A stretch of 64,000 bases of DNA, taken from the NCBI RefSeq assembly GCF_039527675.1, contig NZ_BAAAKI010000013.1, forward strand, positions 124,001-188,000. Reading direction: 5' to 3'. The notes beneath the pieces are model-generated. The model made no database searches. It was not told the origin of the DNA and saw nothing but the letters and a program-made list of their open reading frames with translations. This document shows positions 46,834-57,013 of the stretch, one piece after another (within the stretch, counting starts at the first letter, position 1; each line of letters opens with the position of its first letter). The position numbers and the translations under genes are program-made. The stretch comes from Luteococcus sanguinis (GTDB taxonomy: Bacteria; Actinomycetota; Actinomycetes; Propionibacteriales; Propionibacteriaceae).

Positions 46834-47112
46834 GTGGCAAAGCGTCCGAGCAAGCACCTGCGACCCGCCCGTCCCCTGAGCGGTGGTCATGCGAGCGCGG
46901 CGCACAAGGCGGACGGAAGTTGGGTGGTCCGCACGATCCCGGGCAGCCGCGCCACCAAGCCCTACACCTGCCCCGGTTGCCACCAGGTGATTGCCGTCGG
47001 TGTCCCGCACGTCGTGGCCTGGCCCAGTGAACCGACCGGCTTCGGCTCGAACCTGTCCCCCATCGACGAGCGCCGACACTGGCACACGGGCTGTTGGAAC
47101 CGAAAGCACTGA
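46834..47112 (+). CDS. Small putative zinc-binding protein of unknown function
   Basis: Protein of 92 residues from GTG 46834; an ATG at 46780 would add 18 residues that look like upstream control DNA. It is basic at the N-terminus. A CPGC pair (about residue 49) and HWHTGCW (about 84) form an HNH/zinc-ribbon-like cluster. Conserved actinobacterial proteins of this type are known to me only as hypothetical. The stop overlaps the hydrolase start by one base (TGATG), and the gene diverges from nucS; a DNA-related role is speculative. Confidence 0.7.
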   Translation: MAKRPSKHLRPARPLSGGHASAAHKADGSWVVRTIPGSRATKPYTCPGCHQVIAVGVPHVVAWPSEPTGFGSNLSPIDERRHWHTGCWNRKH

Positions 47113-47876
47113 TGTTGCACACGCTGGTCGTCGAGGGCGGCCCCACTCCCCTGGTCTTCCTGCACGGCTTGTTCGGGCAGGGAAAGAACTTCCTGCAGAT
47201 CGCCAAGTTCGTCGCCGACCTCGCGACGTCCACGCTGGTTGACCTGCCCAACCACGGACGATCGGGCTGGACCGAGACGATCGACTACCCGTCCATGGCT
47301 GCCGAGGTGGCCGAGGTGCTGACCGCGATCGGACGCCCTGTCTGTCTGGTCGGGCACTCGATGGGCGGCAAGGTGGCGATGCGGGTGGCGCTGGACCACG
47401 CCGACCTTGTGGAGCGGTTGATGGTGGTCGACGTCTCCCCCAAGGTCGGTCTGGGGTCGAACTTCGACCCCTTCTTCGCCGCGATGCAGGGCCTGGACCT
47501 GGCGGCGCTGGAGTCTCGCCGGCAGGCCGACGAGCTGCTCACGCCCGGCATCCCCAACCCGGTGGTCCGCGGTTTCCTGATGCAGAACCTGCGCCACGAC
47601 CACGGACGTTGGCACTGGCAGATGAACCTCGACCTGCTGGCGGCGTCGATGGACGCGATCAGCGGTTGGCCGGAGACGGACGCGAGCTACGACGGCCCGG
47701 TGCTGTGGGTCGCCGGTGAGACCTCGAACTACATCCAGCCCGAGTTCGCCCCGGCGATGCGCGCGCTGTTCCCCCGCACGCGCAAGGTCACGATCAGGGG
47801 CGCCGGACATTGGGTGCACTCCGAACAGCCCGCGGCCTTCACGTCGACGCTGCGGAGCTTCCTCGAGATGAGCTGA
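47112..47876 (+). CDS. Alpha/beta-fold hydrolase (esterase YbfF-like)
   Basis: Protein of 254 residues. The oxyanion region is LVFLHGLFGQGKNF (about 14-27), the nucleophile elbow GHSMGG (about 83-88, Ser85) and the catalytic histidine is in GAGHWVHSEQP (about 230). The acid is probably in the VDVS or VAGETSN segment. The length and the NHGRSG motif fit short-acyl esterases of the YbfF group. The TTG at 47094 is a weaker alternative start. Converges on the kinase-like gene. Confidence 0.85.
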   Translation: MLHTLVVEGGPTPLVFLHGLFGQGKNFLQIAKFVADLATSTLVDLPNHGRSGWTETIDYPSMAAEVAEVLTAIGRPVCLVGHSMGGKVAMRVALDHADLVERLMVVDVSPKVGLGSNFDPFFAAMQGLDLAALESRRQADELLTPGIPNPVVRGFLMQNLRHDHGRWHWQMNLDLLAASMDAISGWPETDASYDGPVLWVAGETSNYIQPEFAPAMRALFPRTRKVTIRGAGHWVHSEQPAAFTSTLRSFLEMS

Positions 47877-47881
47877 CCCCC

Positions 47882-48727
47882 TCAGGCCCGGACCTCAGAC
47901 TCATCCAACCCCAGGCATTCGGCCAGATGGGTGAAGCCGTGCGCTTCGAAAGCCTCGTCCCCCACCTGGTTTGCCCAACAGACGGTCCCGACGGCTTCGC
48001 GGAGGTTGATCCGCTCCCAGCCGGACGCCTGACGAGGGTCGCTGCCGTAGCCCTTGACGAAGGCCTCGGCCAGTTCGGGCCGGTCCCGCCACTCGCGGCG
48101 GTCCAGCCGGACCAGGTCGGTGGCGGCCGGCCGCCAGTCGAAACGACCCAGGTCGATCACGAACAGCCGGCCCTGGTGAACGAGCCAGTTGCGTTCCTGC
48201 CAGTCGCCATGGGTGGGGACGAGCGTGGCCACGGGATGCGCGTGGGCGGCGATCCGTTCGCGGAGCAAACGCTCGGCAGCTGGTGCGATCCGATGCGGAC
48301 CCTCCAGCCAGCGCAGGGCACGGGCGTCCAGGGAAAGCTCGTGGTGGGGGTCCTGGCGCGACGCCTGGCGGTGGAAGCGCGCCAGCAGTTCACCCGCCTG
48401 GCGGTGCAGTTCGGGGTCCAGCGCCTCGGTGCTGTCCTGGACGAGGACTCCGGGCAGATACTCGACCGCGATCACGTTGAGCTCCGGGGACGCGTGCAGC
48501 AGGCACCCGATGCGGCCGTGCCACGGACGGCACCACTGTTCGCGTCCGGTGATTTCCCGACCGATGTGGTGGTTGCCCGGCCCTGCGGCCTTGACGACCA
48601 CCTCTCCCCCGTGCCAGCGGTGGTGCTGGACGACCGTGTCAACCAGCCCCCAGCTCATGTCGGCCACCAGGACGTGGCCGGGGAACCAGTCATCCAGGAC
48701 CCTGCACTGGGTAGCGGTGAGCGCCAT
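47882..48727 (-). CDS. Aminoglycoside phosphotransferase-like kinase (APH family)
   Basis: Protein of 281 residues with the kinase catalytic loop HGDWQERNWLV (about 170) and the metal-binding VIDLGRFDWRP (about 188). An upstream VVVKAAGP lysine may bind ATP. This family phosphorylates small molecules; the substrate cannot be read from the sequence, and resistance is not implied. The start overlaps the stop of the cyclophilin gene by one base. Confidence 0.82.
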   Translation of the reverse strand: MALTATQCRVLDDWFPGHVLVADMSWGLVDTVVQHHRWHGGEVVVKAAGPGNHHIGREITGREQWCRPWHGRIGCLLHASPELNVIAVEYLPGVLVQDSTEALDPELHRQAGELLARFHRQASRQDPHHELSLDARALRWLEGPHRIAPAAERLLRERIAAHAHPVATLVPTHGDWQERNWLVHQGRLFVIDLGRFDWRPAATDLVRLDRREWRDRPELAEAFVKGYGSDPRQASGWERINLREAVGTVCWANQVGDEAFEAHGFTHLAECLGLDESEVRA

Positions 48728-49401
48728 CAGCCCAAGGTGACGGCGGTGATCTTCGCGAGGGCATTGGGGCTGATGCCGTTGGCAGCCACACCTTGGGCCG
48801 CAACGGCGGCCACGGCCTGCGTGGAGTCCTCGTCCATCTGCCCGAAGACGGTGTAGCTGGGGTCGAGCTGGGTGTCCTCCCACACCAGGAAGACCTGCGA
48901 GCCGTTCGTGTTGGGCCCCGCATTGGCCATGGCGACCGTCCCCTTGGGGTAGGTCTCCGAGCCGGTCAGTTCGTCCGCGAAGGAGTAGCCGGGGCCGCCT
49001 CTACCTGTCCCGGTCGGGTCGCCGCACTGGAGGATGAAGATGCCCTGGTCGACCAGACGATGACACTTGGTGTTGGTGTACCAGCCCTGTTTGGCCAGCG
49101 ACTCGAACGAATTAACCGTGCAGGGCGTCTTCGAGCGGTCCATGGTGATCGTGACGGGCTTGCCGTCCAGCTTCAACGTCACGCTGGCAGTGCCCGTGCG
49201 CGCGACATTGGTGGTGCTGGGCGGGTCGACCGTCCTGGCCGCCTGCCCGCTGACGGGGTACTCGCAGCTCGCTCCCGTGGCTGGCGTCGTCGAGGTCTGG
49301 CTCCCGGACGACGAACCATTGGCGCAGGCTCCCAGCACAAGCAAGGGGACGAGCAATGACAGGACGGGACGCGGCGAGGGCATGGGCGCCATGCTAGTCA
49401 T
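48727..49401 (-). CDS. Peptidyl-prolyl cis-trans isomerase lipoprotein (cyclophilin type)
   Basis: Exported prolyl isomerase of 224 residues. A hydrophobic signal ends in the lipobox LGAC (cysteine 26), then a Ser/Thr-rich linker and a cyclophilin domain (about 65-224) with FESLAKQGWYTNTKCHRLV, GDPTGTGRGGPGYSFADE and the SQVFLV segment that normally reads SQFFI. The alternative ATGs at 49392 and 49383 shorten the n-region without affecting the lipobox. It is a likely substrate of the lgt product. Divergent from the adenosyltransferase gene. Confidence 0.9.
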   Translation of the reverse strand: MTSMAPMPSPRPVLSLLVPLLVLGACANGSSSGSQTSTTPATGASCEYPVSGQAARTVDPPSTTNVARTGTASVTLKLDGKPVTITMDRSKTPCTVNSFESLAKQGWYTNTKCHRLVDQGIFILQCGDPTGTGRGGPGYSFADELTGSETYPKGTVAMANAGPNTNGSQVFLVWEDTQLDPSYTVFGQMDEDSTQAVAAVAAQGVAANGISPNALAKITAVTLG

Positions 49402-49426
49402 GCCCGCTGCTCCGGGCCCTCGCGAC

Positions 49427-49432
49427 TAGGCT
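49427..49432 (+). promoter_or_regulatory. Leaderless-type -10 hexamer for the adenosyltransferase gene
   Basis: TAGGCT ends 6 nt before the ATG at 49439, with no ribosome-binding site between them. Confidence 0.45.
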
Positions 49433-49438
49433 GATGTC

Positions 49439-50053
49439 ATGGTGAACCTGACGCGCATCTACACCCGCACCGGCGACGGCGGCGAGACCCGCCTGTCCGA
49501 CAACTCGCTCACCCGCAAGACGGACCTGCGGGTGGACGCCTATGGGCAGGTGGACGAGGCCAACTCGGCGATCGGCGTGGCGGTGGCGATGGGGATCCCC
49601 GACGAGCGGATCGTCGCTGCCCTGGGCATCATCCAGAACGAGCTCTTCGACGTGGGCGCGGACCTGTCCAATCCTCTGGTTGCCAACCCCGAGTGGGAGC
49701 CCCTGCGGGTGATACAGCCCTCGATCGAACGACTCGAGGCCTGGTGCGACGAGTTCATGGAGACCCTGCCGAAACTGCGCTCCTTCATCCTGCCCGGCGG
49801 CACCCTGCCGGCTGCACAGTTGCACGTGGCCCGGACGATCGTGCGTCGTGCCGAGCGCACGGCCTGGCAGTGCGTCGAGCAGTACGGCACCGAGACCACC
49901 GATGACGCGGAACTTCGCCCCGGCGGGGTGAACCCCTTGGCGGTCACCTACCTGAACCGGCTCTCGGACCTGTTGTTCATCATGGCCCGGGCAGCCAATG
50001 GCGAGTCCGAGGTGCTGTGGGTGCCCGGCGGCGAACGAAACCCCAACGCCTGA
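49439..50053 (+). CDS. Cob(I)yrinic acid a,c-diamide adenosyltransferase (PduO type)
   Basis: Transfers the 5'-deoxyadenosyl group of ATP to cob(I)alamin to make adenosylcobalamin, the cofactor of methylmalonyl-CoA mutase. It has 204 residues. The ATP-binding N-terminal loop YTRTGDGGETRL (about 8-19), DAYGQVDEANSAIG (about 33-46), the helix RTIVRRAERTAWQC and the NRLSDLLFIMARAAN segment (about 178) are all family signatures. It has a leaderless-type promoter. Stops abut those of the lipoate-ligase-like gene with no spacer. Confidence 0.94.
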   Translation: MVNLTRIYTRTGDGGETRLSDNSLTRKTDLRVDAYGQVDEANSAIGVAVAMGIPDERIVAALGIIQNELFDVGADLSNPLVANPEWEPLRVIQPSIERLEAWCDEFMETLPKLRSFILPGGTLPAAQLHVARTIVRRAERTAWQCVEQYGTETTDDAELRPGGVNPLAVTYLNRLSDLLFIMARAANGESEVLWVPGGERNPNA

Positions 50054-51103
50054 TCAGGGGACGCGCTGGGTCCACGCGTCCGTTGCGAACTTCTCGGCCA
50101 CCAGACGCTGGGCTCGGGCCAACTCGTCGTCGGTGTAGGTGGACAGGGACGACTCGTAGCGCCCCATGAAGTGCTTGATGAAGCTCGTCATGATCTGCTC
50201 GCGCGTCAGGCCGGTCTGGCTGCGCATCGGGTCGACGCGCTTGTTGGCGCTCTTCGTCCCCTTGTCGGAGAGCTTCTCGCGCCCGATGCGCAGCACCTCG
50301 AGCATCTTGTCGGCGTCGATGTCGTAGCTCATCGTGACGTGGTGCAGCACCGTGCCGTCCACGAAGCGGCGCTGCGCGGCGCCACCGATCTTGCCCTTGT
50401 CGGACGCGATGTCGTTCAGCGGCACATAGCGCGCATTGACACCCACCTCGGCCAGGGCGCCGAGCACCCAGTCGTCCAGGAAGGCATATGACTGCTCGAA
50501 ACTGAGCCCCTCGACGAGCGACTCCGGCACGACGAGTGAGTAGGTGATGCAGTTGCCCGGCTCCATGAACATCGCCCCGCCGCCTGTGATCCGACGCACG
50601 ACGTCGATGCCGTGCCGAGCCTGACCCTCGGGGTCGATCTCGTTGCGGACGCTCTGGAAGGAGCCGATCACCACGAGCGGCGAGTCCCAGTCCCAGAACC
50701 GGAAGGTGGGATTGCGCACGCCAGCACCCACCTGCTCGCAGATGACCTGGTCGAGGGCGACGTGCAGGGCAGGTGGGAGGGTCACCGCGTCGATGACGTC
50801 GAAGGCGTGGTCGCTCCAGCTCGTTGCGTGGCCCAGCGCACGACGCACGGCAATCCCGACCGACTCCGGCGTGAAGCCGATCAAGTGCACATCCTCCGAG
50901 ATCGCCGCCTCGATGGCCTGGCCGATCTGCAGCGCGGACGAGGTACCCGGCAGCCCCTCAACGGCGCCGTTGATGGTCTCGAGCGCGTCGTCGGGCTCGA
51001 GGAAGAAGTCACCGGACAGGTGCACATTGCGCAACAGCCCGTCCACCTCGTCGACGTCTACTGCGACGAGCTTGCCGCCCCTGACCTTGTACTCCCCACG
51101 CAT
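50054..51103 (-). CDS. Lipoate-protein ligase A-like protein, accessory domain first
   Basis: Biotin/lipoate ligase-family protein of 349 residues. The catalytic domain (about 110-300) carries RRITGGGAMFMEPGNCITYS and the lysine motif DIASDKGKIGGAAQRR. The N-terminal 85 residues (EYKVRGGKLVAVDVDEVDGLLRNVHLSGDFFLEP in pieces) resemble the accessory domain usually C-terminal in LplA, so the domain order is swapped. It probably attaches lipoate or octanoate to carrier proteins. It is convergent with the adenosyltransferase gene at zero distance. Confidence 0.85.
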   Translation of the reverse strand: MRGEYKVRGGKLVAVDVDEVDGLLRNVHLSGDFFLEPDDALETINGAVEGLPGTSSALQIGQAIEAAISEDVHLIGFTPESVGIAVRRALGHATSWSDHAFDVIDAVTLPPALHVALDQVICEQVGAGVRNPTFRFWDWDSPLVVIGSFQSVRNEIDPEGQARHGIDVVRRITGGGAMFMEPGNCITYSLVVPESLVEGLSFEQSYAFLDDWVLGALAEVGVNARYVPLNDIASDKGKIGGAAQRRFVDGTVLHHVTMSYDIDADKMLEVLRIGREKLSDKGTKSANKRVDPMRSQTGLTREQIMTSFIKHFMGRYESSLSTYTDDELARAQRLVAEKFATDAWTQRVP

Positions 51104-51124
51104 GCCGACGAGCCTACCGGTGGC

Positions 51125-51580
51125 TCACGAGTGGTAGGTCTCGCCTCCGGGCGGTGCGGCCTCCAGCCAGCTCATCAGACCTGTGACCGACTGCGGCGTC
51201 ATGGCCAACTCCTGAACGCGATCGTCGCCGTCGCTGGACAGCTGCAGGCGGACGATCTGGTCTTCCCCGAACAGCACAATCGCCTCGGCCGGGTCGGGGG
51301 CTCGTCGGCCGAGGGCCACGGTCTGATCGCGATGCAGCTCGACGTGTGGACGCCAGCTCAGCGAGAAGATGCGGAACCACTGCAGCACGTCGCCCTCATA
51401 GCGCGCGAGCCCGGTCGCCCAACCCACGCCCGGGCCTGAAGACCGCAGACGCAATGCGCAGTCGAAGACACCACCCTGGGACGAGAGCCACCGGCGCCGG
51501 GCCCAGAGTCCGAGGATCGGGGCGATGAGGAGCAGCATGAGCAATACCGCCCCGAACTCCGCCGTCGCCATCCAACCCAT
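51125..51580 (-). CDS. DUF2550 family membrane protein
   Basis: Protein of 151 residues: one N-terminal membrane helix (about 6-26), a basic WARRRWL stretch, then a soluble domain with the pattern FDCALRLRSSGPGVGWATGLARYEG and LQWFRIFSLSWRP, read in pieces, typical of DUF2550. The family is commonly encoded just after the atp operon of actinobacteria. No function is established. It is separated from atpC by a strong hairpin. Confidence 0.85.
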   Translation of the reverse strand: MGWMATAEFGAVLLMLLLIAPILGLWARRRWLSSQGGVFDCALRLRSSGPGVGWATGLARYEGDVLQWFRIFSLSWRPHVELHRDQTVALGRRAPDPAEAIVLFGEDQIVRLQLSSDGDDRVQELAMTPQSVTGLMSWLEAAPPGGETYHS

Positions 51581-51633
51581 GGGGAGAATCTAGCCGATCC
51601 CACCAGCGACCGTCGGGTCGGGGGCCGAACGCA

Positions 51634-51671
51634 CCGAGGGGCCGCCCGGACGGTTCCGGACGGCCCCTCGG
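51634..51671 (-). terminator. Terminator of the atp operon
   Basis: Inverted repeat of 11 bp plus 5 bp with one C/A mismatch (51634-51650 and 51655-51671) and a CGGT loop, beginning 18 nt after the atpC stop. Downstream transcription into DUF2550 would need read-through or its own promoter. Confidence 0.85.
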
Positions 51672-51688
51672 GCCTGGCTGACCTGGGG

Positions 51689-52102
51689 TCAGAAGGCGTG
51701 CGAGTTGCCCTTGCGGGCTGCCTTGAGCTGGGCAGCGGCCAAGTGCATGCGGTGCACCTCGTCCTGCGTCGCGTCACCATCCTGGTGCAGCTTCGACAAG
51801 GTGTCGAACTCCGCTTGGGCCGCGTCGACCGAGACTTCCTGGCTCATCGTCGCGTACTGCGACACGAGGCTCACGCGGTTGGCGGCAACTGACAAGAAGC
51901 CCCCGTCGATGGCGACCATCTCACGCCGCCCGTCCGAGGCCACGATCTCCGCTGCGCACGGCACGAGGCCGGCCAGCAGGGGCTCGTGGCCCGACTGGAT
52001 GCCGATGTCACCCTCGGTGGTCCGGACGATGACCATCTCGGCCTCGCCCTCCCAGACCATGCGGTCTGCGGCAACCACCTCGACATTCAACGGTGCGGCC
52101 AT
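51689..52102 (-). CDS. atpC: F-type ATP synthase epsilon subunit
   Basis: Central-stalk regulatory subunit, 137 residues. The beta-sandwich domain (LNVEVVAADRMVWEGEAEMV start) contains the family segment GDIGIQSGHEPLLAGL (about 32-47). The helical C-terminal part is short, ending in KAARKGNSHAF. ATG 52102 is chosen; a GTG at 52108 overlaps the atpD stop and could serve instead. Last gene of the atp operon. Confidence 0.95.
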   Translation of the reverse strand: MAAPLNVEVVAADRMVWEGEAEMVIVRTTEGDIGIQSGHEPLLAGLVPCAAEIVASDGRREMVAIDGGFLSVAANRVSLVSQYATMSQEVSVDAAQAEFDTLSKLHQDGDATQDEVHRMHLAAAQLKAARKGNSHAF

Positions 52103-52104
52103 GC

Positions 52105-53574
52105 TCACAGATCCTTCTGCATCTCGGCCCACTTCGCCTCGACGTCATCCATACCGCCGACGTTGAAGAAGGCCTGCTCGGCGATATGGTCGACGTCGCC
52201 GCGGCAGATCATCTGGAAGGCCTCGACGGTCTGCTCCAGCGGAACCGTCGACCCCTCGATGCCCGTGAACTTCGTGGCCATGTAGGTGTTCTGCGACAGG
52301 AACTGCTGCAGACGACGAGCGCGGTTGACGATGATCTTGTCCTCTTCGGACAACTCGTCGACGCCGAGGATCGCGATGATGTCCTGGAGCTCCTTGTTGC
52401 GCTGCAGGATCTGCTTGACCTCGATGGCAGTGTCGTAGTGGTGCTGGCCGACATACTGCGGATCCAGGATTCGCGAGGTCGAGGTCAGCGGGTCGACGGC
52501 CGGGTACAGACCACGCGAGGCGATGTCACGCGAGAGCTCGGTGGTGGCATCGAGGTGCGCGAAGGTGGTGGCCGGGGCGGGGTCGGTGTAGTCGTCGGCG
52601 GGGACGTAGATGGCCTGCATCGAGGTGATGGAGTGGCCCCGGGTCGACGTGATGCGCTCCTGGAGGGCACCCATCTCGTCCGCCAGGGTGGGCTGATAGC
52701 CCACGGCCGAGGGCATGCGACCCAGCAGGGTCGAGACCTCGGAACCGGCCTGGGTGAAGCGGAAGATGTTGTCGATGAACAACAGCACGTCCTGGCTCTG
52801 CACGTCGCGGAAGTACTCCGCCATCGTCAGCGCCGAGAGGGCGACGCGCAGACGCGTGCCCGGCGGCTCGTCCATCTGGCCGAAGACCAGCGCGGTGTCC
52901 TTGAGCACGCCAGCCTCTTCCATCTCCATGATGAGGTCGTTGCCCTCACGGGTGCGCTCACCCACGCCGGCGAAAACCGAGGTGCCACCGAAGTTGTGGG
53001 CGATGCGGTAGATCATCTCCTGGATGAGCACCGTCTTGCCGACGCCGGCGCCGCCGAACAGGCCGATCTTGCCGCCCTGGACGTAGGGGGTCAGCAGGTC
53101 GAGCACCTTGATGCCGGTGTGCAGCATCTCGGTCTTCGACTCCAGTGCGTCGAACTTGGGGGCGTCACGGTGGATCGGCCAGCGCTCGGTGATCTCGACG
53201 CCATTGGCGGCGAGGTCCTCGTTCAGGCAATCGCCGGTGACATTCCACACGCGTCCCTTGGCGACGTCGCCGACCGGCACCGAGATCGGGGCGCCGGTGT
53301 CGATCACCTGGTCACCGCGGCGCATGCCGTCGGTGGGCTTCAGCGAGATGGCGCGAACCATGTTGTCGCCGACGTGCAGGTTGACCTCGAGGGTGAAGGT
53401 GCGCTTCTCCTGGGGGTTCTCCAGTGAGTCGACCGTCACGGTCAGCGCGTTCATGATGTCTGGCATCTGGTCGGCGGGGAACTCCACGTCGACGACGGGG
53501 CCGATGACGCGGGCGACGCGGCCCACACCAGCGCTGCGCTGCTCGGCCTGGGGATTGACAAGGGTGTCAGTCAT
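52105..53574 (-). CDS. atpD: F-type ATP synthase beta subunit
   Basis: Catalytic subunit, 489 residues from ATG 53574 (AGGAAG 7 nt upstream; ATG 53580 adds two residues). The P-loop is GGAGVGKTVL (about 165), followed by the catalytic GERTREGNDL (about 195), VALSALTMAEYFRD and the PALAPATTFAHLDA-like region here reading DPAPATTFAHLDA. Highly conserved throughout. Confidence 0.98.
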   Translation of the reverse strand: MTDTLVNPQAEQRSAGVGRVARVIGPVVDVEFPADQMPDIMNALTVTVDSLENPQEKRTFTLEVNLHVGDNMVRAISLKPTDGMRRGDQVIDTGAPISVPVGDVAKGRVWNVTGDCLNEDLAANGVEITERWPIHRDAPKFDALESKTEMLHTGIKVLDLLTPYVQGGKIGLFGGAGVGKTVLIQEMIYRIAHNFGGTSVFAGVGERTREGNDLIMEMEEAGVLKDTALVFGQMDEPPGTRLRVALSALTMAEYFRDVQSQDVLLFIDNIFRFTQAGSEVSTLLGRMPSAVGYQPTLADEMGALQERITSTRGHSITSMQAIYVPADDYTDPAPATTFAHLDATTELSRDIASRGLYPAVDPLTSTSRILDPQYVGQHHYDTAIEVKQILQRNKELQDIIAILGVDELSEEDKIIVNRARRLQQFLSQNTYMATKFTGIEGSTVPLEQTVEAFQMICRGDVDHIAEQAFFNVGGMDDVEAKWAEMQKDL

Positions 53575-53590
53575 TTCCATTCTTCCTGGT

Positions 53591-54514
53591 TCACTCGTCC
53601 GCGTTCGCTTCGGCCAGCGCTCCCGCGCCGCCGACGATCTCGCTGATTTCCTGGGTGATCTGGGCCTGACGGGCCTGGTTGGCCTGGGTCGTGAGCTTCT
53701 CGATCAGTTGCTGGGCGTTGTCGGTGGCCGACTTCATGGCCTTCTGGCGGCTCGCCAGCTCGGAGGCGGCAGCCTCGAGCAGGTAGAACCACACGCGGTT
53801 GCGCAGGTAGAGGCCGAGCAGCTGGTCGAGCACGGTCTCCGGGTCGGGCTCGAAGGTGTAGAGCAAGGGGGTGTCGCCCTCGGCCTCGATGGCCTTGTCG
53901 ACGTCCTTGCCCTCCTCGATGACCTCGATCGGCAGCAGACGACGCACACGCGGCGACTGGGTCAGCATCGAGACCATGCGGGTGTAGACGGCGTAGATCT
54001 CGTCCACGCCACCCTCGTCCGAGTCCTGGACGAAGCGCTCGAGCAGCGCGTCACTGATCTCGGCGGCCTTCTCGTAGGTCGGGGCATCGGTGAAACCCGT
54101 CCACGTCTGCTCCATCTGAACCTGACGGAAGCCCAGATAGTCGGCGCCCTTGCGGCCGACGACATACATGACGACCTCCAGACCCTCCCCCTGGAGCTTT
54201 TCGCGAAGGCGCAACGCCGTCTTGATGGCGTTGGTGGAGTAGCCGCCAGCGAGCCCACGGTCCGAGGTGAACATCACCACGGCCGCGCGGCGACGATGCT
54301 TTGGCTCACCCACCAGCGGGTGGTCAATGTCGGAGTGCTGCGCGACTGCGGCGACGGCCCGGTTGAGCACACTCGTGAAGGGCAGGGCCGCGCGAGCCGC
54401 GCGGTCCGCCTTCACGATCCGGGATGCAGCAATCAGCTCCATGGCCCGGGTGATCTTCTGGGTCGTGGCAACCGACTTGCGTCGCTGTCGCAACTCCCTC
54501 AGGGATGCTGGCAT
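53591..54514 (-). CDS. atpG: F-type ATP synthase gamma subunit
   Basis: Rotor shaft, 307 residues. The N-terminal helix RELRQRRKSVATTQKITRAMELIAASRI (read in pieces, residues 5-32) and C-terminal helix MKSATDNAQQLIEKLTTQANQARQAQITQEISEIVGGA (in pieces) form the coiled-coil axle. Midway, FTSDRGLAGGYSTN (about 82) is the family signature. An insertion near 195-210 (EEGKDVDKAIEAEGD region) is as in other actinobacteria. Confidence 0.97.
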   Translation of the reverse strand: MPASLRELRQRRKSVATTQKITRAMELIAASRIVKADRAARAALPFTSVLNRAVAAVAQHSDIDHPLVGEPKHRRRAAVVMFTSDRGLAGGYSTNAIKTALRLREKLQGEGLEVVMYVVGRKGADYLGFRQVQMEQTWTGFTDAPTYEKAAEISDALLERFVQDSDEGGVDEIYAVYTRMVSMLTQSPRVRRLLPIEVIEEGKDVDKAIEAEGDTPLLYTFEPDPETVLDQLLGLYLRNRVWFYLLEAAASELASRQKAMKSATDNAQQLIEKLTTQANQARQAQITQEISEIVGGAGALAEANADE

Positions 54515-54521
54515 TGTCTGG

Positions 54522-56150
<1,629 letters not shown>

Positions 56151-56212
56151 TGCTTGCGTCCCTACTCTTTCGAAATCGCTTGCACCCTTGTGGGGCGGCT
56201 TGGGGTTGGTCT

Positions 56213-57013
56213 TCAGCCGAGCTGGCGCTTGGCCTGCTCGAGCCGATCTGCAATCGTGCCCTGGATGATCTCATTGCCCAGCTCCACCCGGACGCCGCCG
56301 ATGACCTCGGGATCGATCGTGAACTGGAGGTCGACCTGGCGGCCGGCGATGCTGCTCAGCGCGACCTGGAGCCGGGCCTTCTGCTCGTCGGTCATCTCTC
56401 GGGCGACGGTCACCTTGGCAACGTCGCGGTTGCGCAGCTGCGCGGCGAGGGCCAGGTAGCCGTCGACCGTCGTCTCGAAGTTGCGGTTGCGTCCAGCCGC
56501 CGCACGGGAGGCCAGGGAGCTGGTCCACCCAGTGGCCTTGCCGGCCAACAGGTTGCGGACGAGTTCCTGCCGGCCCGACAGAGGGCGGCTGCGGTCGCTC
56601 AGTGCCGCACGGAGCTCCGGGGAGCCCTGGACGGTCTGGGCGAACCGGAAGAGCTCGTCGGTGACCTCGTCCAGCTGGCCGTGGGCCTGTGCACTGGACA
56701 GCTCGGCCCGGACGGCCTGGCGCTCGACGGCGTCGACCAGCGAGCGGCCCGAACGCCAGCGCAGGCCAGCAGCCTGCACCAGGAGGTCCAGGGCCTGCCC
56801 GCCGACCTTTCCCTCGAACAACCGACGAGCCAGCCCCTGCTTGGCCTGCGAAGAGGCCGCAGGATCGGTGAACGCCCGCTTGAGCGCGGACTGGGAGTCA
56901 ATCGCGTCAACGAGAGCGAACAACTCCCCCGGCGTGGCGAAGTCGAGCTGCTGGGAATCCAGCACCTTGTCGAGCTCACCCTGCCGGGACTCTTCGGTTG
57001 CACTGAGGGTCAT
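56213..57013 (-). CDS. atpH: F-type ATP synthase delta subunit
   Basis: Peripheral-stalk cap, 266 residues; longer than the roughly 180 of most bacteria, as usual in actinobacteria, but not fused to the b subunit as in mycobacteria. The C-terminal segment DPEVIGGVRVELGNEIIQGTIADRL, read in pieces, is the OSCP signature. It overlaps atpF by 4 nt, with 62 nt to atpA. Confidence 0.95.
   Translation of the reverse strand: MTLSATEESRQGELDKVLDSQQLDFATPGELFALVDAIDSQSALKRAFTDPAASSQAKQGLARRLFEGKVGGQALDLLVQAAGLRWRSGRSLVDAVERQAVRAELSSAQAHGQLDEVTDELFRFAQTVQGSPELRAALSDRSRPLSGRQELVRNLLAGKATGWTSSLASRAAAGRNRNFETTVDGYLALAAQLRNRDVAKVTVAREMTDEQKARLQVALSSIAGRQVDLQFTIDPEVIGGVRVELGNEIIQGTIADRLEQAKRQLG

Noticed and set aside
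47882..48727. APH-family gene as an antibiotic-resistance determinant
   Set aside because: Only generic kinase motifs are visible; the chromosomal core context and lack of mobile elements do not support resistance.
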